From Mesorhizobium helmanticense (GTDB lineage Bacteria > Pseudomonadota > Alphaproteobacteria > Rhizobiales > Rhizobiaceae), in assembly GCF_003034915.1 (NCBI RefSeq), contig NZ_PZJX01000031.1, positions 1 through 64,000 on the forward strand: 64,000 nt of DNA. The letters are read 5' to 3'. The first letter of the stretch is position 1, and the number at the start of each line of letters is the position of its first letter. Shown one piece after another: positions 56,787 to 64,000 of the stretch. The translations under genes and the position numbers were made by a program. The notes beneath the pieces were generated by a model, which was given only the letters and a program-made list of their open reading frames with translations, was not told where the DNA came from and ran no database searches.

Positions 56787-56802
56787 GGAGGAGATCGCGA
56801 TC

Positions 56803-57669
56803 ATGACGAGCACCTTGGAACCCGACATTGCGTCCCAGACATTTGGCGATCCGGCGCATCCGCCGCTGCTGCTGATCATGGGCGCCATGGCGTCGATGCT
56901 CTGGTGGCCGGAGGCGTTTTGCCAGAAATTGGCCGGCGAGGGTCTGTTCGTGATCCGCTATGACAATCGCGATACCGGCCGCTCGACCAAATATGCGCCG
57001 GGCGAGCCGCCTTACACATTCGACGACATGGTGGACGATGCCATTCGCGTGCTCGACCACCATGGCATAAGCAAAGCGCATGTAGCCGGGATGTCTATGG
57101 GTGGCATGATCGCACAGCTTGTGGCGCTGAAATATCCGTTGCGCGTCCTCTCGCTCACCGCCATCAGCACATCGCCGGCCGGGATCGATACGTCGCATCT
57201 GCCCGGGACGAGCGAGACCTATAAGAAGCATTCGGCCAAAGGGGCTGACGTCGACTGGTCGGACCGCGACCAGGTGGTCGACTTCATCGTCAAGGACGCA
57301 CAGGCCATCGCCAGCACCGCGCATCCATTCGACGAGGAGCGGACGAGGCGTTTCGTCGAACAGGATTACGACCGGTCCGGTGGCTTGTTGAGCGCAACCA
57401 ATCATTTCCTGCTCAAGGGAGCGGAAGGCGAGGGCGCGGAAGGCGGGGACGCCGATGATCGGAAAAGCGACCTGCACGAATTGAAGGTTCCACTCCTCGT
57501 CATCCACGGCACGGCGGACCCGATCTTTCCGATCGAGCATGGCGCCGCTCTCGCCGAAGCCGTTGCCGGCGCGACGCTTGTCCGCATCGAAGGCGGTGGC
57601 CATGAACTGCATCCCGACGACTGGGCGGAGATTGTCGCCGCCATCGCGGCGCATTGCCGGGCCAGATAG
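56803..57669 (+). CDS. Alpha/beta hydrolase
   Basis: 288 residues. Nucleophile elbow GMSMGG (Ser98), acid in IHGTADPIFP and His in GGGHELHPD complete the triad. The N-terminal part (LLLIMGAMASMLWWPEAFCQKLAGEGLFVIRYDNRDTGRST, in parts) resembles RdmC/aclacinomycin methylesterase-like hydrolases acting on small esters. GGAGGAG lies 9 bases before the ATG at 56803. It is the probable target of the divergent HxlR regulator. Substrate unknown. Confidence 0.9.
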   Translation: MTSTLEPDIASQTFGDPAHPPLLLIMGAMASMLWWPEAFCQKLAGEGLFVIRYDNRDTGRSTKYAPGEPPYTFDDMVDDAIRVLDHHGISKAHVAGMSMGGMIAQLVALKYPLRVLSLTAISTSPAGIDTSHLPGTSETYKKHSAKGADVDWSDRDQVVDFIVKDAQAIASTAHPFDEERTRRFVEQDYDRSGGLLSATNHFLLKGAEGEGAEGGDADDRKSDLHELKVPLLVIHGTADPIFPIEHGAALAEAVAGATLVRIEGGGHELHPDDWAEIVAAIAAHCRAR

Positions 57670-57784
57670 AGCAGGGCGGGTCTTGAGGCGCACCATCTTG
57701 GCCGCAATAGTAGTGCAGCCGCATCTGTTTGACCCCCGGCCATCTGAGCAAGGCCAAGCCGCGCGAACCACGGAAAGCAAAGCA

Positions 57785-58441
57785 ATGTCCCTGACGATGC
57801 ATCTCCACCCGCTGGCCTCCTTCTGCTGGAAGCCGCTGATCGCGCTCTATGAGAACGGCACGCCGTTCGACGCCGTGGTCGTCGACCTTGGCAACGAGCA
57901 GTCGCGCGCGGCGTTCCTGAAACTGTGGCCGGCCGGCAAGATGCCGGTGCTGCGCGACGAGGCGCTGGACCAGACGGTGCCGGAATCGACGATCATCATC
58001 GAATACCTCAACGCGCACTATCCTGGACCGGTCGAGATGATCCCCGCCGATGTCGACCTCGCCCGCAAGGTTCGGCTGGCCGACCGGTTCTATGATTTCC
58101 ACGTCCAGGAACCGATGCAGAAGATCGTCGGCGACCGGCTGCGGCCGGAAGGCAGGACCGATCCGTTTGGCGTCGAGCAGGCCCGTGCTCAACTGCGCGG
58201 CTCGTACGCCATCATCGAGCAAGACATGTCGTCTCGGATATGGGCGACGGGCGAGGCCTTCACCATGGCCGATTGCTCCGCGGCGCCAGCCCTGTTCTAC
58301 GCCAACAAGGTCGAACCGTTCGGTGACAAATATCCCGCGGTGAGACGTTATCACGACCGGCTGCTTGAGCGCCCGTCGGTGGCCCGCGTGATCGAGGAAG
58401 CGCAGCCCTATTTCAAGTTCTTTCCCTACAACAACGGTTGA
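57785..58441 (+). CDS. Glutathione S-transferase-family protein
   Basis: 218 residues. The thioredoxin-like N-terminal domain reads MTMHLHPLASFCWKPLIALYENG with ASFCWK near the glutathione site, KMPVLRD (cis-Pro) and VPESTIIIEYL; the helical C-terminal domain has WATGEAFTMADCSAAPALFYA. It conjugates or reduces small electrophiles with glutathione. It lies 115 bases downstream of the hydrolase and may share its message. The convergent arsR gene ends 65 bases away. Confidence 0.9.
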   Translation: MSLTMHLHPLASFCWKPLIALYENGTPFDAVVVDLGNEQSRAAFLKLWPAGKMPVLRDEALDQTVPESTIIIEYLNAHYPGPVEMIPADVDLARKVRLADRFYDFHVQEPMQKIVGDRLRPEGRTDPFGVEQARAQLRGSYAIIEQDMSSRIWATGEAFTMADCSAAPALFYANKVEPFGDKYPAVRRYHDRLLERPSVARVIEEAQPYFKFFPYNNG

Positions 58442-58506
58442 AGCGGCGGCTCGATCTGGCTTTGCGGGCGGCAGCCGACCCGGTACTGTCAGTCAGGCCG
58501 ACAGCA

Positions 58507-58794
58507 TCAGCTCCCGGGCGAGCCAAGCTCTCCCGCATCCCAGAACTGGTCGAGCCACAGGTTGAGCCGGAGGAAGCCGGCATTGCTGACGGTATAGATG
58601 CGCCTGGTGCCTTCGGCCTTGGCGTTGACCAATCCGGCCTCGAGCAGCACCTTCAGATGCTGCGAAACGGCCGGGCGCGAAACCGGCAAGCCGGCGGCCA
58701 GTTCGTTGACGGTCTTCGGGCCGCGCCGGAGCTCTTCCAAGAGATAGCGCCGGTTGGGATCGGCAATCGCCATGAAGGCGTCAGAAAAGTTCAT
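58507..58794 (-). CDS. ArsR-family transcription regulator
   Basis: 95 residues, a bare winged helix-turn-helix: FMAIADPNRRYLLEELRRGPKTVNELAAGLPVSRPAVSQHLKVLLEAGLV (in parts). The metal-binding Cys of classical ArsR is absent, so the signal is not arsenic or cadmium. It follows the MFS gene by 31 bases in the same direction, suggesting an MFS-arsR unit in which it may control the carrier. Confidence 0.88.
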   Translation of the reverse strand: MNFSDAFMAIADPNRRYLLEELRRGPKTVNELAAGLPVSRPAVSQHLKVLLEAGLVNAKAEGTRRIYTVSNAGFLRLNLWLDQFWDAGELGSPGS

Positions 58795-58825
58795 GCCTTA
58801 TTTGTGAGGCAAAGCCTTTCGAATC

Positions 58826-60073
58826 TCAACCGTCGGTTACATCTTTTCTGCGCGGGTCGAGCCGCAGCGCCTCCGGCGTCAGCGAACGCTCGGCCGGCTG
58901 CGTCGTGAAGGCGTCGCGATTTTCGATCGGTACCGGCGCGCGGCGGCTGATGCGCAGCAGCGTGTAACCAGCCAGGCAAAGATGTGCGAGCGCTGTCGCC
59001 AGGAACAGGCCCTCGGGACGCATCCAGCCCATCAGGCCGGCGGCCAGCAACGGCCCGATCATCGTGCCGAAGCCATAAAGCAGCAGCAGGCCGCCCGACA
59101 CTTTGACGAAATCCTCCGAGCGCGCATGGTCGTTGGCATGCGCCACGGCGATCGAATAGAGCGTGTAGGCGAAGGCGCCGTAGGCGGCGGTGCAGACAAG
59201 GACGAAGACGCCGGCGCGAGGTTCGAACAGGAAGATGGCGATGGCGAACAGCGCGGCGCCGAAAGCGGCACCCGCAAGCACGAAGCGGCGGTCCGTCTTG
59301 TCGGAGAGGCGCCCGGCCGGAAGCTGCATGGCGGCGCCGGCAACGACCACCAGGCTCATCATCAGCGCGATCTCGGCCGTGGAAATGCCGATGCGGGCGC
59401 CATAGACAGCGCCAAGCGTGCCCCAGGCGCCATTGGCGATACCAATCAGAAGGCAGGCGATCGCCGACACCGGCGAATTGGCATAGAGGCCCTTGACGTC
59501 GAGCTTGACGTCCTGCAGCGGCTTGGGGTGCGACTGTGTCGAGACGGCGGTCGGGATCAGCGACAGGCAAAACAGGATGCCGGTGATCATGAACAGCGAG
59601 GCCGATTTCACGTCGCCGCCAGCAACGATCATCTGGCCGCCCATGATCGATGCATAGGTGACCATCATGTAGAGGCCGAAGACGGTGCCGCGGTTCTCGT
59701 TGGTGGCCTTCTCGTTCAGCCAGCTTTCGATGACCATGAAGGCGCCCGCCATGGTGAAGCCGGTGAAGGCGCGCAGCAGGATCCAGGTGTATTCATCGAT
59801 GATCAGGCCGGTCAGCAGCGCCACGATTGCTCCCGACGCGGCAAAGGCGCCGAAAGCCCTGACATGGCCGGCGCGACGCACGAGGCGCGGGGCAAAGAAG
59901 CAGCCGGTGACGAAGCCGCCGGCCCAGGCCGTGCCCATCAGGCCGAGCGATGCGGTCGAAAACCCTTCCAACTGGCCGCGCAACGGCAGCAGCAGGCCGT
60001 GCAAGCCGGACGCCGCCAGCAGGAAAGCGGTGCCGCGAAGCAGCGAGAGGATCGGTCTGTATGTTGCGAACAT
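58826..60073 (-). CDS. MFS transporter, YcaD-like
   Basis: 415 residues, about twelve membrane helices. The segments LGLMGTAWAGGFVTGCFFAPRLVRRAGHVRAFG and FTMAGAFMVIESWLNEKATNENRGTVFGLYMM (in parts) match the YcaD-like MFS subfamily of unknown substrate. The C-terminal ~45 residues are polar and cytoplasmic. It precedes arsR and follows a DUF1192 gene in the same direction, about 100 bases apart. Confidence 0.9.
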   Translation of the reverse strand: MFATYRPILSLLRGTAFLLAASGLHGLLLPLRGQLEGFSTASLGLMGTAWAGGFVTGCFFAPRLVRRAGHVRAFGAFAASGAIVALLTGLIIDEYTWILLRAFTGFTMAGAFMVIESWLNEKATNENRGTVFGLYMMVTYASIMGGQMIVAGGDVKSASLFMITGILFCLSLIPTAVSTQSHPKPLQDVKLDVKGLYANSPVSAIACLLIGIANGAWGTLGAVYGARIGISTAEIALMMSLVVVAGAAMQLPAGRLSDKTDRRFVLAGAAFGAALFAIAIFLFEPRAGVFVLVCTAAYGAFAYTLYSIAVAHANDHARSEDFVKVSGGLLLLYGFGTMIGPLLAAGLMGWMRPEGLFLATALAHLCLAGYTLLRISRRAPVPIENRDAFTTQPAERSLTPEALRLDPRRKDVTDG

Positions 60074-60171
60074 TGGCTGATCCGGGCTGGAGCTTGGGTG
60101 CGGGGTCGGAAGACAATTGCTTTCAGGCTTTTCGGCGGCGGCGCTTCAACACCGGAAACGATGCGCGGAAA

Positions 60172-60366
60172 CTATCCGCGGCGAAACAGCGCCTCGGCCG
60201 CCGACTTGGTGGTGCTCTTGGCCTTGAGTTCAGCCTCCAGCCGCGCGATCTCGTCGCGCAGGATGCCGATCCGCTCGGACAGTTCGTCGACCGAGAGCAG
60301 CGCCAGGTCCTGGCCGATCTCGTGCGGGCGCGCTTTCTTCTTGGGTTCGTCGTCGAAGATCGCCAT
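60172..60366 (-). CDS. DUF1192 small protein
   Basis: 64 residues, MAIFDDEPKKKARPHEIGQD then LSVDELSERIGILRDEIARLEAELKAK (a coiled coil) and a short tail. This is the DUF1192 layout of alphaproteobacteria, function unknown. GGAGGA lies about 6 bases before the ATG. It diverges from the quinone oxidoreductase gene, as it does in many rhizobia. Confidence 0.92.
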   Translation of the reverse strand: MAIFDDEPKKKARPHEIGQDLALLSVDELSERIGILRDEIARLEAELKAKSTTKSAAEALFRRG

Positions 60367-60462
60367 CGTCGCTCCTCCCTGGTGAGGTGAATTGCGGGTT
60401 CGCTACATCAGTTTGGCCATTTGCCTGATTTGGCAATCAGCATACATAGGGCAGGGGTGCTG

Positions 60463-61512
60463 ATGCAAACAGCCGGCAATCAGACCGGCACGGGACAGTT
60501 CATGGCGAGCGCACAGAAAATTCCGGCGAAGATGACGGCCATTGCAATCTCCGAACCCGGCGGGCCGCGGGTGCTGAAGCCGGAAACACGCGATGTGCCA
60601 TTGCCCGGTCCTGGCGAAATCCTGATCCGGGTGCGCGCTGCCGGCGTCAACCGGCCGGATGTACAGCAGCGCAAGGGCGCCTATCCGCCACCGCCCGGCG
60701 CGTCCGACCTGCCCGGTCTGGAGGCGTCAGGCGAAGTCGCGGCCCTTGGCGACGAGATATCGCGCTGGCGCGTCGGCGACCGGGTCTGCGCGCTGACGCC
60801 GGGTGGCGGCTATGCCGAATATGTCAAGGTCCATGCCGGCAGCGTGCTGCCGCTGCCGGCCGGCTTCACCCACACCGAAGCGGCGGCGGTGCCTGAAAAC
60901 TACTTCACCGTCTGGCACAATATGTTCGAGCGCGGCGGCCTGAAGAGCGGCGAGACGCTGCTTGTGCATGGCGGCTCGTCGGGCATCGGCACCACCGCGA
61001 TCCAGCTTGCGGCGGCCTTCGGCGCCTATGTCGTCACCACCGCCGGCAGCAAGGAGAAATGCGACGCCTGCCTGAAGCTTGGCGCCGACCGGGCAATCAA
61101 TTACCGCGAGGAGGATTTCGTCGCGGCGGTCAAGGAGGCGACCGGCGGCAAGGGCGCCAATGTCATCCTCGACATGGTCGGCGGCGACTATGTGGCGCGC
61201 AACTACGAGGCCGCGGCGCTGGAAGGCCGCATCGTTCAGATCGCGACGCAGGGCGGGGCGGTGGCCAGCGCCGATTTTTCGAAGATCATGGTCAAGCGGC
61301 TCGTCCATACCGGCTCGACGCTCAGGCCGCGCACCGTCGAATTCAAGGCGGCAATCGCCGCGGCACTCGAGGCGCAGGTGTGGCCGTTGCTCGGCACGCG
61401 CAAGGTGGCACCCGTCATGGACATGATCTTCCCGCTCAAGGAGGCCTGGCGGGCGCATGAGCGGATGGAGGACGGCGAGCATATCGGCAAGATCGTGCTC
61501 GACGTCGGCTAG
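60463..61512 (+). CDS. Zinc-less NAD(P)H:quinone oxidoreductase
   Basis: 349 residues of the medium-chain dehydrogenase superfamily. GroES-like N-terminal part (GEILIRVRAAGVNRPDVQQRKGAYPPPPGASDLPGLEASGEV, in parts) lacks the zinc ligands of alcohol dehydrogenases; the Rossmann motif is VHGGSSGIGTTAIQLA. Such QOR/PIG3-like enzymes reduce quinones or enones with NADPH. The ATG at 60463 has AGGGG 5 bases upstream; 60502 is an alternative. It stands alone. Confidence 0.9.
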   Translation: MQTAGNQTGTGQFMASAQKIPAKMTAIAISEPGGPRVLKPETRDVPLPGPGEILIRVRAAGVNRPDVQQRKGAYPPPPGASDLPGLEASGEVAALGDEISRWRVGDRVCALTPGGGYAEYVKVHAGSVLPLPAGFTHTEAAAVPENYFTVWHNMFERGGLKSGETLLVHGGSSGIGTTAIQLAAAFGAYVVTTAGSKEKCDACLKLGADRAINYREEDFVAAVKEATGGKGANVILDMVGGDYVARNYEAAALEGRIVQIATQGGAVASADFSKIMVKRLVHTGSTLRPRTVEFKAAIAAALEAQVWPLLGTRKVAPVMDMIFPLKEAWRAHERMEDGEHIGKIVLDVG

Positions 61513-61564
61513 GACGTATCGTCCGAGACGCGCGCCCCAACAACCTGAACAAAAGCTTAATGCT

Positions 61565-61584
61565 GCAATGCACAATTGCATTGC
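61565..61584. promoter_or_regulatory. Inverted repeat upstream of the DUF1127 gene
   Basis: GCAATGC (61565-61571) and GCATTGC (61578-61584) flank ACAATT, about 90 bases before the DUF1127 start codon. The arms and 6-base spacer look like a dimer-binding site or a short hairpin; which protein uses it is unknown. Confidence 0.35.
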
Positions 61585-61673
61585 GGCCATGCAAAAGCGT
61601 CTGTTCAATTTCTGGGCAGCGATGCCTATTTACGCGTCATCGAAACGAATTATCCAACAAATGGAGGACCACC

Positions 61674-61814
61674 ATGAACCCGATCCGCGCTTTCCGTAAC
61701 TGGCGCATGTACAACGAAACCGTGCGCGAGCTGAACAAGCTCAACGCCCGTCAGCTCAACGATCTCGGCATCAATCGCGGCGATATCGAGAGAATCGCCC
61801 GTCAGGCGCGTTGA
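61674..61814 (+). CDS. DUF1127 small RNA-binding-type protein
   Basis: 46 residues: IRAFRNWRMYNETVRELNKL and NARQLNDLGINRGDIERIARQ. DUF1127 (YjiS-like) proteins are small Arg-rich peptides; in Agrobacterium and Rhodobacter relatives affect phosphate, stress and RNA turnover. The start is set by GGAGG 8 bases upstream. A terminator follows at 61898. Confidence 0.9.
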   Translation: MNPIRAFRNWRMYNETVRELNKLNARQLNDLGINRGDIERIARQAR

Positions 61815-61897
61815 TTTCGAGCAGGTTCGGTCCGAAAGGCCGATCCGCCGAAAAAAGCCAGAGCCGCCGCTGACAGTTTTTCGTCGCCGGTTCCGAG

Positions 61898-61929
61898 CCC
61901 GCTGGACGCAAGTCCGGCGGGTTTTGTTT
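61898..61929 (+). terminator. Intrinsic terminator after the DUF1127 gene
   Basis: GCCCGC-TGGAC pairs with GTCC-GGCGGG across a GCAA loop, followed by TTTTGTTTT. It ends the small message about 85 bases after the stop. Confidence 0.82.
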
Positions 61930-62077
61930 TGGGGCTGCAACAACCAATTAGGCTCAACGGCAATCTACGGTTGACCTTGGGTTCCAACATGGCATTTTGG
62001 GCGCGCGGGAATCGGTTGGCGTGGGGAGCGTAGGCGATCCGGCCAGCTCCACGCTCTGAAAAGGCCGCGCGCGCCCC

Positions 62078-63190
62078 ATGTTTGATGATCTTACCGACAA
62101 GATCTACGAGGCCGCCTTCGTGCCGGATCTTTGGGCAGGTGCGCTCGAAGCGGCCAGCGGTCTTTCGGGCTCGGCCAGCGGTTCGATCTTCGTTTTCAGC
62201 GATGGCTCTCCTGCTCGCGGCAGATTCAGCAACGAGTCACCCGGTCACGCCAGATCCCTCGAAAGCATCCGGCCTGTGTTCGATGAATTCCTGATCGGCG
62301 ACAACTGGAAGTTATCCCCTGGCGTCATGCGGATGTACGACATGCAGCCGGCGAGCTTTGTCCATGTGGAAGCTTTCATGACCGCCGAAGAGATTGAGCG
62401 TGATCTACAGCGGACACGTCTGCGAGCGGCGGGTATCGGCGCTCATCTTTGCGCGGCAATTCCTGTTCCGAGCGGCGAACTCGTCACATTCGTCTTTCAA
62501 CGGTGGACGAAGGATGGCAGCTACGATCGGTCGTCGGTCGACAGGCTCGATCAGCTTCGCCCGCATTTCGCGCGGGCCGGCATGGTCTCGGCGCGATTGG
62601 GAATGGAGCAGGCCAGGGCGACCGTCTCGGCGCTCGAGGCCATCGGGCTGCCGGCCGTGGTGATGACCGCATCAGGACGCGTGCTGACGGCCAACAGCCT
62701 CCTGGAAGACATGCCAGAGATTTTTCTGCCGACCGCCCATGGGGGCATGGCGATCGCCAGTGCCGCCGCCAACGCGCTCTTCCAGCAGGCCATCGTCGAG
62801 AACCGGCACAATTCCGCAGTGCGCTCCATTCCTGTCGCGGCGAACGAAAGCCGGCCGGCTCTGGTCATCCACCTCTTGCCGCTGCGCCGCGCCGCGCATG
62901 ATATCTTTTCCGGTGCCGACATTCTGGTTGCGGCGACGGCGGTCAGCGCCAGTTCCGTGGTACCTTCGCCCACCATCCTCGCCGGCCTGTTCGACCTGAC
63001 GCCCGCCGAGGCGCGTCTGGCCGCCACGCTTTCGCAAGGGCGGCCGTTGAAGGATGCCGCGTCCGACCTGAATATCACCGTGAAGACCAGCCGAACCTAT
63101 CTGGAACGGATATTCGCCAAGACCGGAACGCGGCAGCAAAGCCAGCTCGTCGCCCTGCTCAAGAGCACGGAACCGCTCAACCGCGGATGA
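62078..63190 (+). CDS. LuxR-type helix-turn-helix regulator
   Basis: 370 residues. The C-terminal ~65 residues are a LuxR/GerE helix-turn-helix (LTPAEARLAATLSQGRPLKDAASDLNITVKTSRTYLERIFAKTGTRQQSQLVALL, in parts). The long N-terminal part (FDDLTDKIYEAAFVPDLWAGALEAASGLSG...) has no autoinducer-domain signature; it may hold a PAS/GAF-like sensing fold. Its target is unknown: neighbours are the DUF1127 peptide and the opposing LysE exporter. Confidence 0.85.
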   Translation: MFDDLTDKIYEAAFVPDLWAGALEAASGLSGSASGSIFVFSDGSPARGRFSNESPGHARSLESIRPVFDEFLIGDNWKLSPGVMRMYDMQPASFVHVEAFMTAEEIERDLQRTRLRAAGIGAHLCAAIPVPSGELVTFVFQRWTKDGSYDRSSVDRLDQLRPHFARAGMVSARLGMEQARATVSALEAIGLPAVVMTASGRVLTANSLLEDMPEIFLPTAHGGMAIASAAANALFQQAIVENRHNSAVRSIPVAANESRPALVIHLLPLRRAAHDIFSGADILVAATAVSASSVVPSPTILAGLFDLTPAEARLAATLSQGRPLKDAASDLNITVKTSRTYLERIFAKTGTRQQSQLVALLKSTEPLNRG

Positions 63191-63215
63191 TACCGGCAGC
63201 ATCCGCCCATTCGAT

Positions 63216-63833
63216 TCAGTGGCCAAGCGCGGCAAAGCCAAGCGCCACCAGGGCTCCTCCCAGAGTAATGTCGGCATGTTTTCGGAAGCGATTGTAAAAT
63301 CGACGCATGGCCGGTTGGGAAATGCAGAGCCCGAGGAGACCAAACCACGCGATCGCGATGGCAAAAACCAACGCGACCACCGACAGCCGAGTCGCCCCGC
63401 GATCATTTAAGGCCAGCGTCGAAGAGGCGAAAAACAGCGCGGTGGCGGGATTTGCCACTGCCGTGACGAAGCCTAGCCGGAAATGCCGGACGATTGGCGC
63501 GGGCTTCGGCTCGATGGCGCCGACCCTGATCGACAGCGCCCGCCGCATCGAATTCCATCCGATGAAGACCAGCATTGCGCCGTAGAGGCTGGCAGCCAGC
63601 TGATGCGCAATGCCGCCTGGCGGCAGTACGCCGGCTCCCGTCGCGACGACGGCCGCCAGTGAACTCGCGCCCAAGGCAACACCGGCGGCAGCCGAAAGCG
63701 CCGTGGGGCGAGACGCGGTCAGCCCGGCCTGCGCGACGACGGCAAAATTGGCGCCCGGCAGCATTGCCACAAGCGCGTAGGAAATGGCGAACGGAAACAA
63801 CCCCGCCGCGACCGCATGCCCAGTTTCCAACAT
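63216..63833 (-). CDS. LysE-family amino-acid exporter
   Basis: 205 residues with about six membrane helices. The N-terminal segment FAISYALVAMLPGANFAVVAQAGL with LPGANF and the helix GVALGASSLAAVVATGAGV are LysE/RhtB hallmarks. It exports an amino acid or derivative of unknown identity. ATG 63833 is chosen for family length; 63851 or 63926 are alternatives. No gene is seen between it and the window end. Confidence 0.88.
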   Translation of the reverse strand: MLETGHAVAAGLFPFAISYALVAMLPGANFAVVAQAGLTASRPTALSAAAGVALGASSLAAVVATGAGVLPPGGIAHQLAASLYGAMLVFIGWNSMRRALSIRVGAIEPKPAPIVRHFRLGFVTAVANPATALFFASSTLALNDRGATRLSVVALVFAIAIAWFGLLGLCISQPAMRRFYNRFRKHADITLGGALVALGFAALGH

Positions 63834-64000
63834 CGATTGGCCCCGCACCATCGATGACCCGCAGGACAGGCCACCGCAATCGAAGCCGAAATCTGAACGA
63901 AAGGTGCGGTTGCCGACAATCGGCAAATGCCGACTGTTGGAGGCTTTTTTTGAAAGGCGAGGTGCTACCGGCCGCGCCCACTGAGCGGTTCTGTGCTCTT

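Noticed and set aside
58507..58794. Metal-responsive ArsR
   Set aside because: The Cys ligands of metal-sensing ArsR proteins are absent; only the general winged helix family is supported.

Overview
The window is a stretch of high-GC chromosome from an alphaproteobacterium of the Rhizobiales, most likely Mesorhizobium or a close Phyllobacteriaceae relative. The evidence is the gene content (second RpoH-type sigma factor, CarD, SUV3-like helicase next to an S4 protein and FdxA, polyhydroxybutyrate genes with PhaR), a zinc-less L36, many small rhizobial families (DUF1127, DUF1192, DUF1244, YdcH) and several RIME-like double-palindrome intergenic elements. No rRNA, tRNA, CRISPR array, intact insertion sequence or prophage was found. 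Most of it is ordinary core genome; the accessory pieces are a CcdAB pair and one AT-richer orphan gene.

Layout. 0.0-7.5 kb: end of an unknown Ala/Pro-rich protein, a CcdAB toxin-antitoxin pair with a recognisable operator, an ABC-F ATPase with thiamine pyrophosphokinase, and a TPP riboswitch driving thiBPQ. 7.7-12.8 kb: an M48 lipoprotein protease, rpoH2 with an EcfG-type promoter, and a cystine-type ABC transporter interrupted by a terminator and a repeat element. 12.9-18.1 kb: a leftward run of helicase, S4 protein, ferredoxin and CarD, preceded by a 0.65-kb gene-free region holding an imperfect ~150-bp direct duplication. 18.7-26.2 kb: a carbon-storage neighbourhood (phaB, phaA, phaR, two divergent citrate-synthase homologues, bdhA, a patatin-like lipase), where acetyl-CoA is either stored as PHB, released again, or sent to citrate.

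26.2-35.8 kb: a coniferyl-aldehyde-type dehydrogenase, an RND efflux pump, a DUF3309 peptide, an NAD-binding epimerase-like protein with a divergent LysR regulator, and an MFS carrier overlapping lysR tail-to-tail. 36.0-42.6 kb: DUF1244, N-formylglutamate amidohydrolase, DUF1036-pyruvate kinase, clustered palindromic repeats, L36, purEK. 42.7-49.2 kb: an AT-richer orphan gene, then a leftward operon of amino-acid ABC transporter, RidA and a SelA-like PLP enzyme with a divergent IclR regulator. This operon is the best candidate for an uncharacterised catabolic system.

49.2-64.0 kb: two divergent YdcH paralogues, ispG with a lytic transglycosylase, ispA, mtgA, rpmF, small conserved proteins, an HxlR regulator with a near-perfect 33-bp operator in front of a hydrolase, a glutathione transferase, ArsR-MFS, a quinone oxidoreductase, a DUF1127 peptide, a LuxR-type regulator and a LysE exporter.
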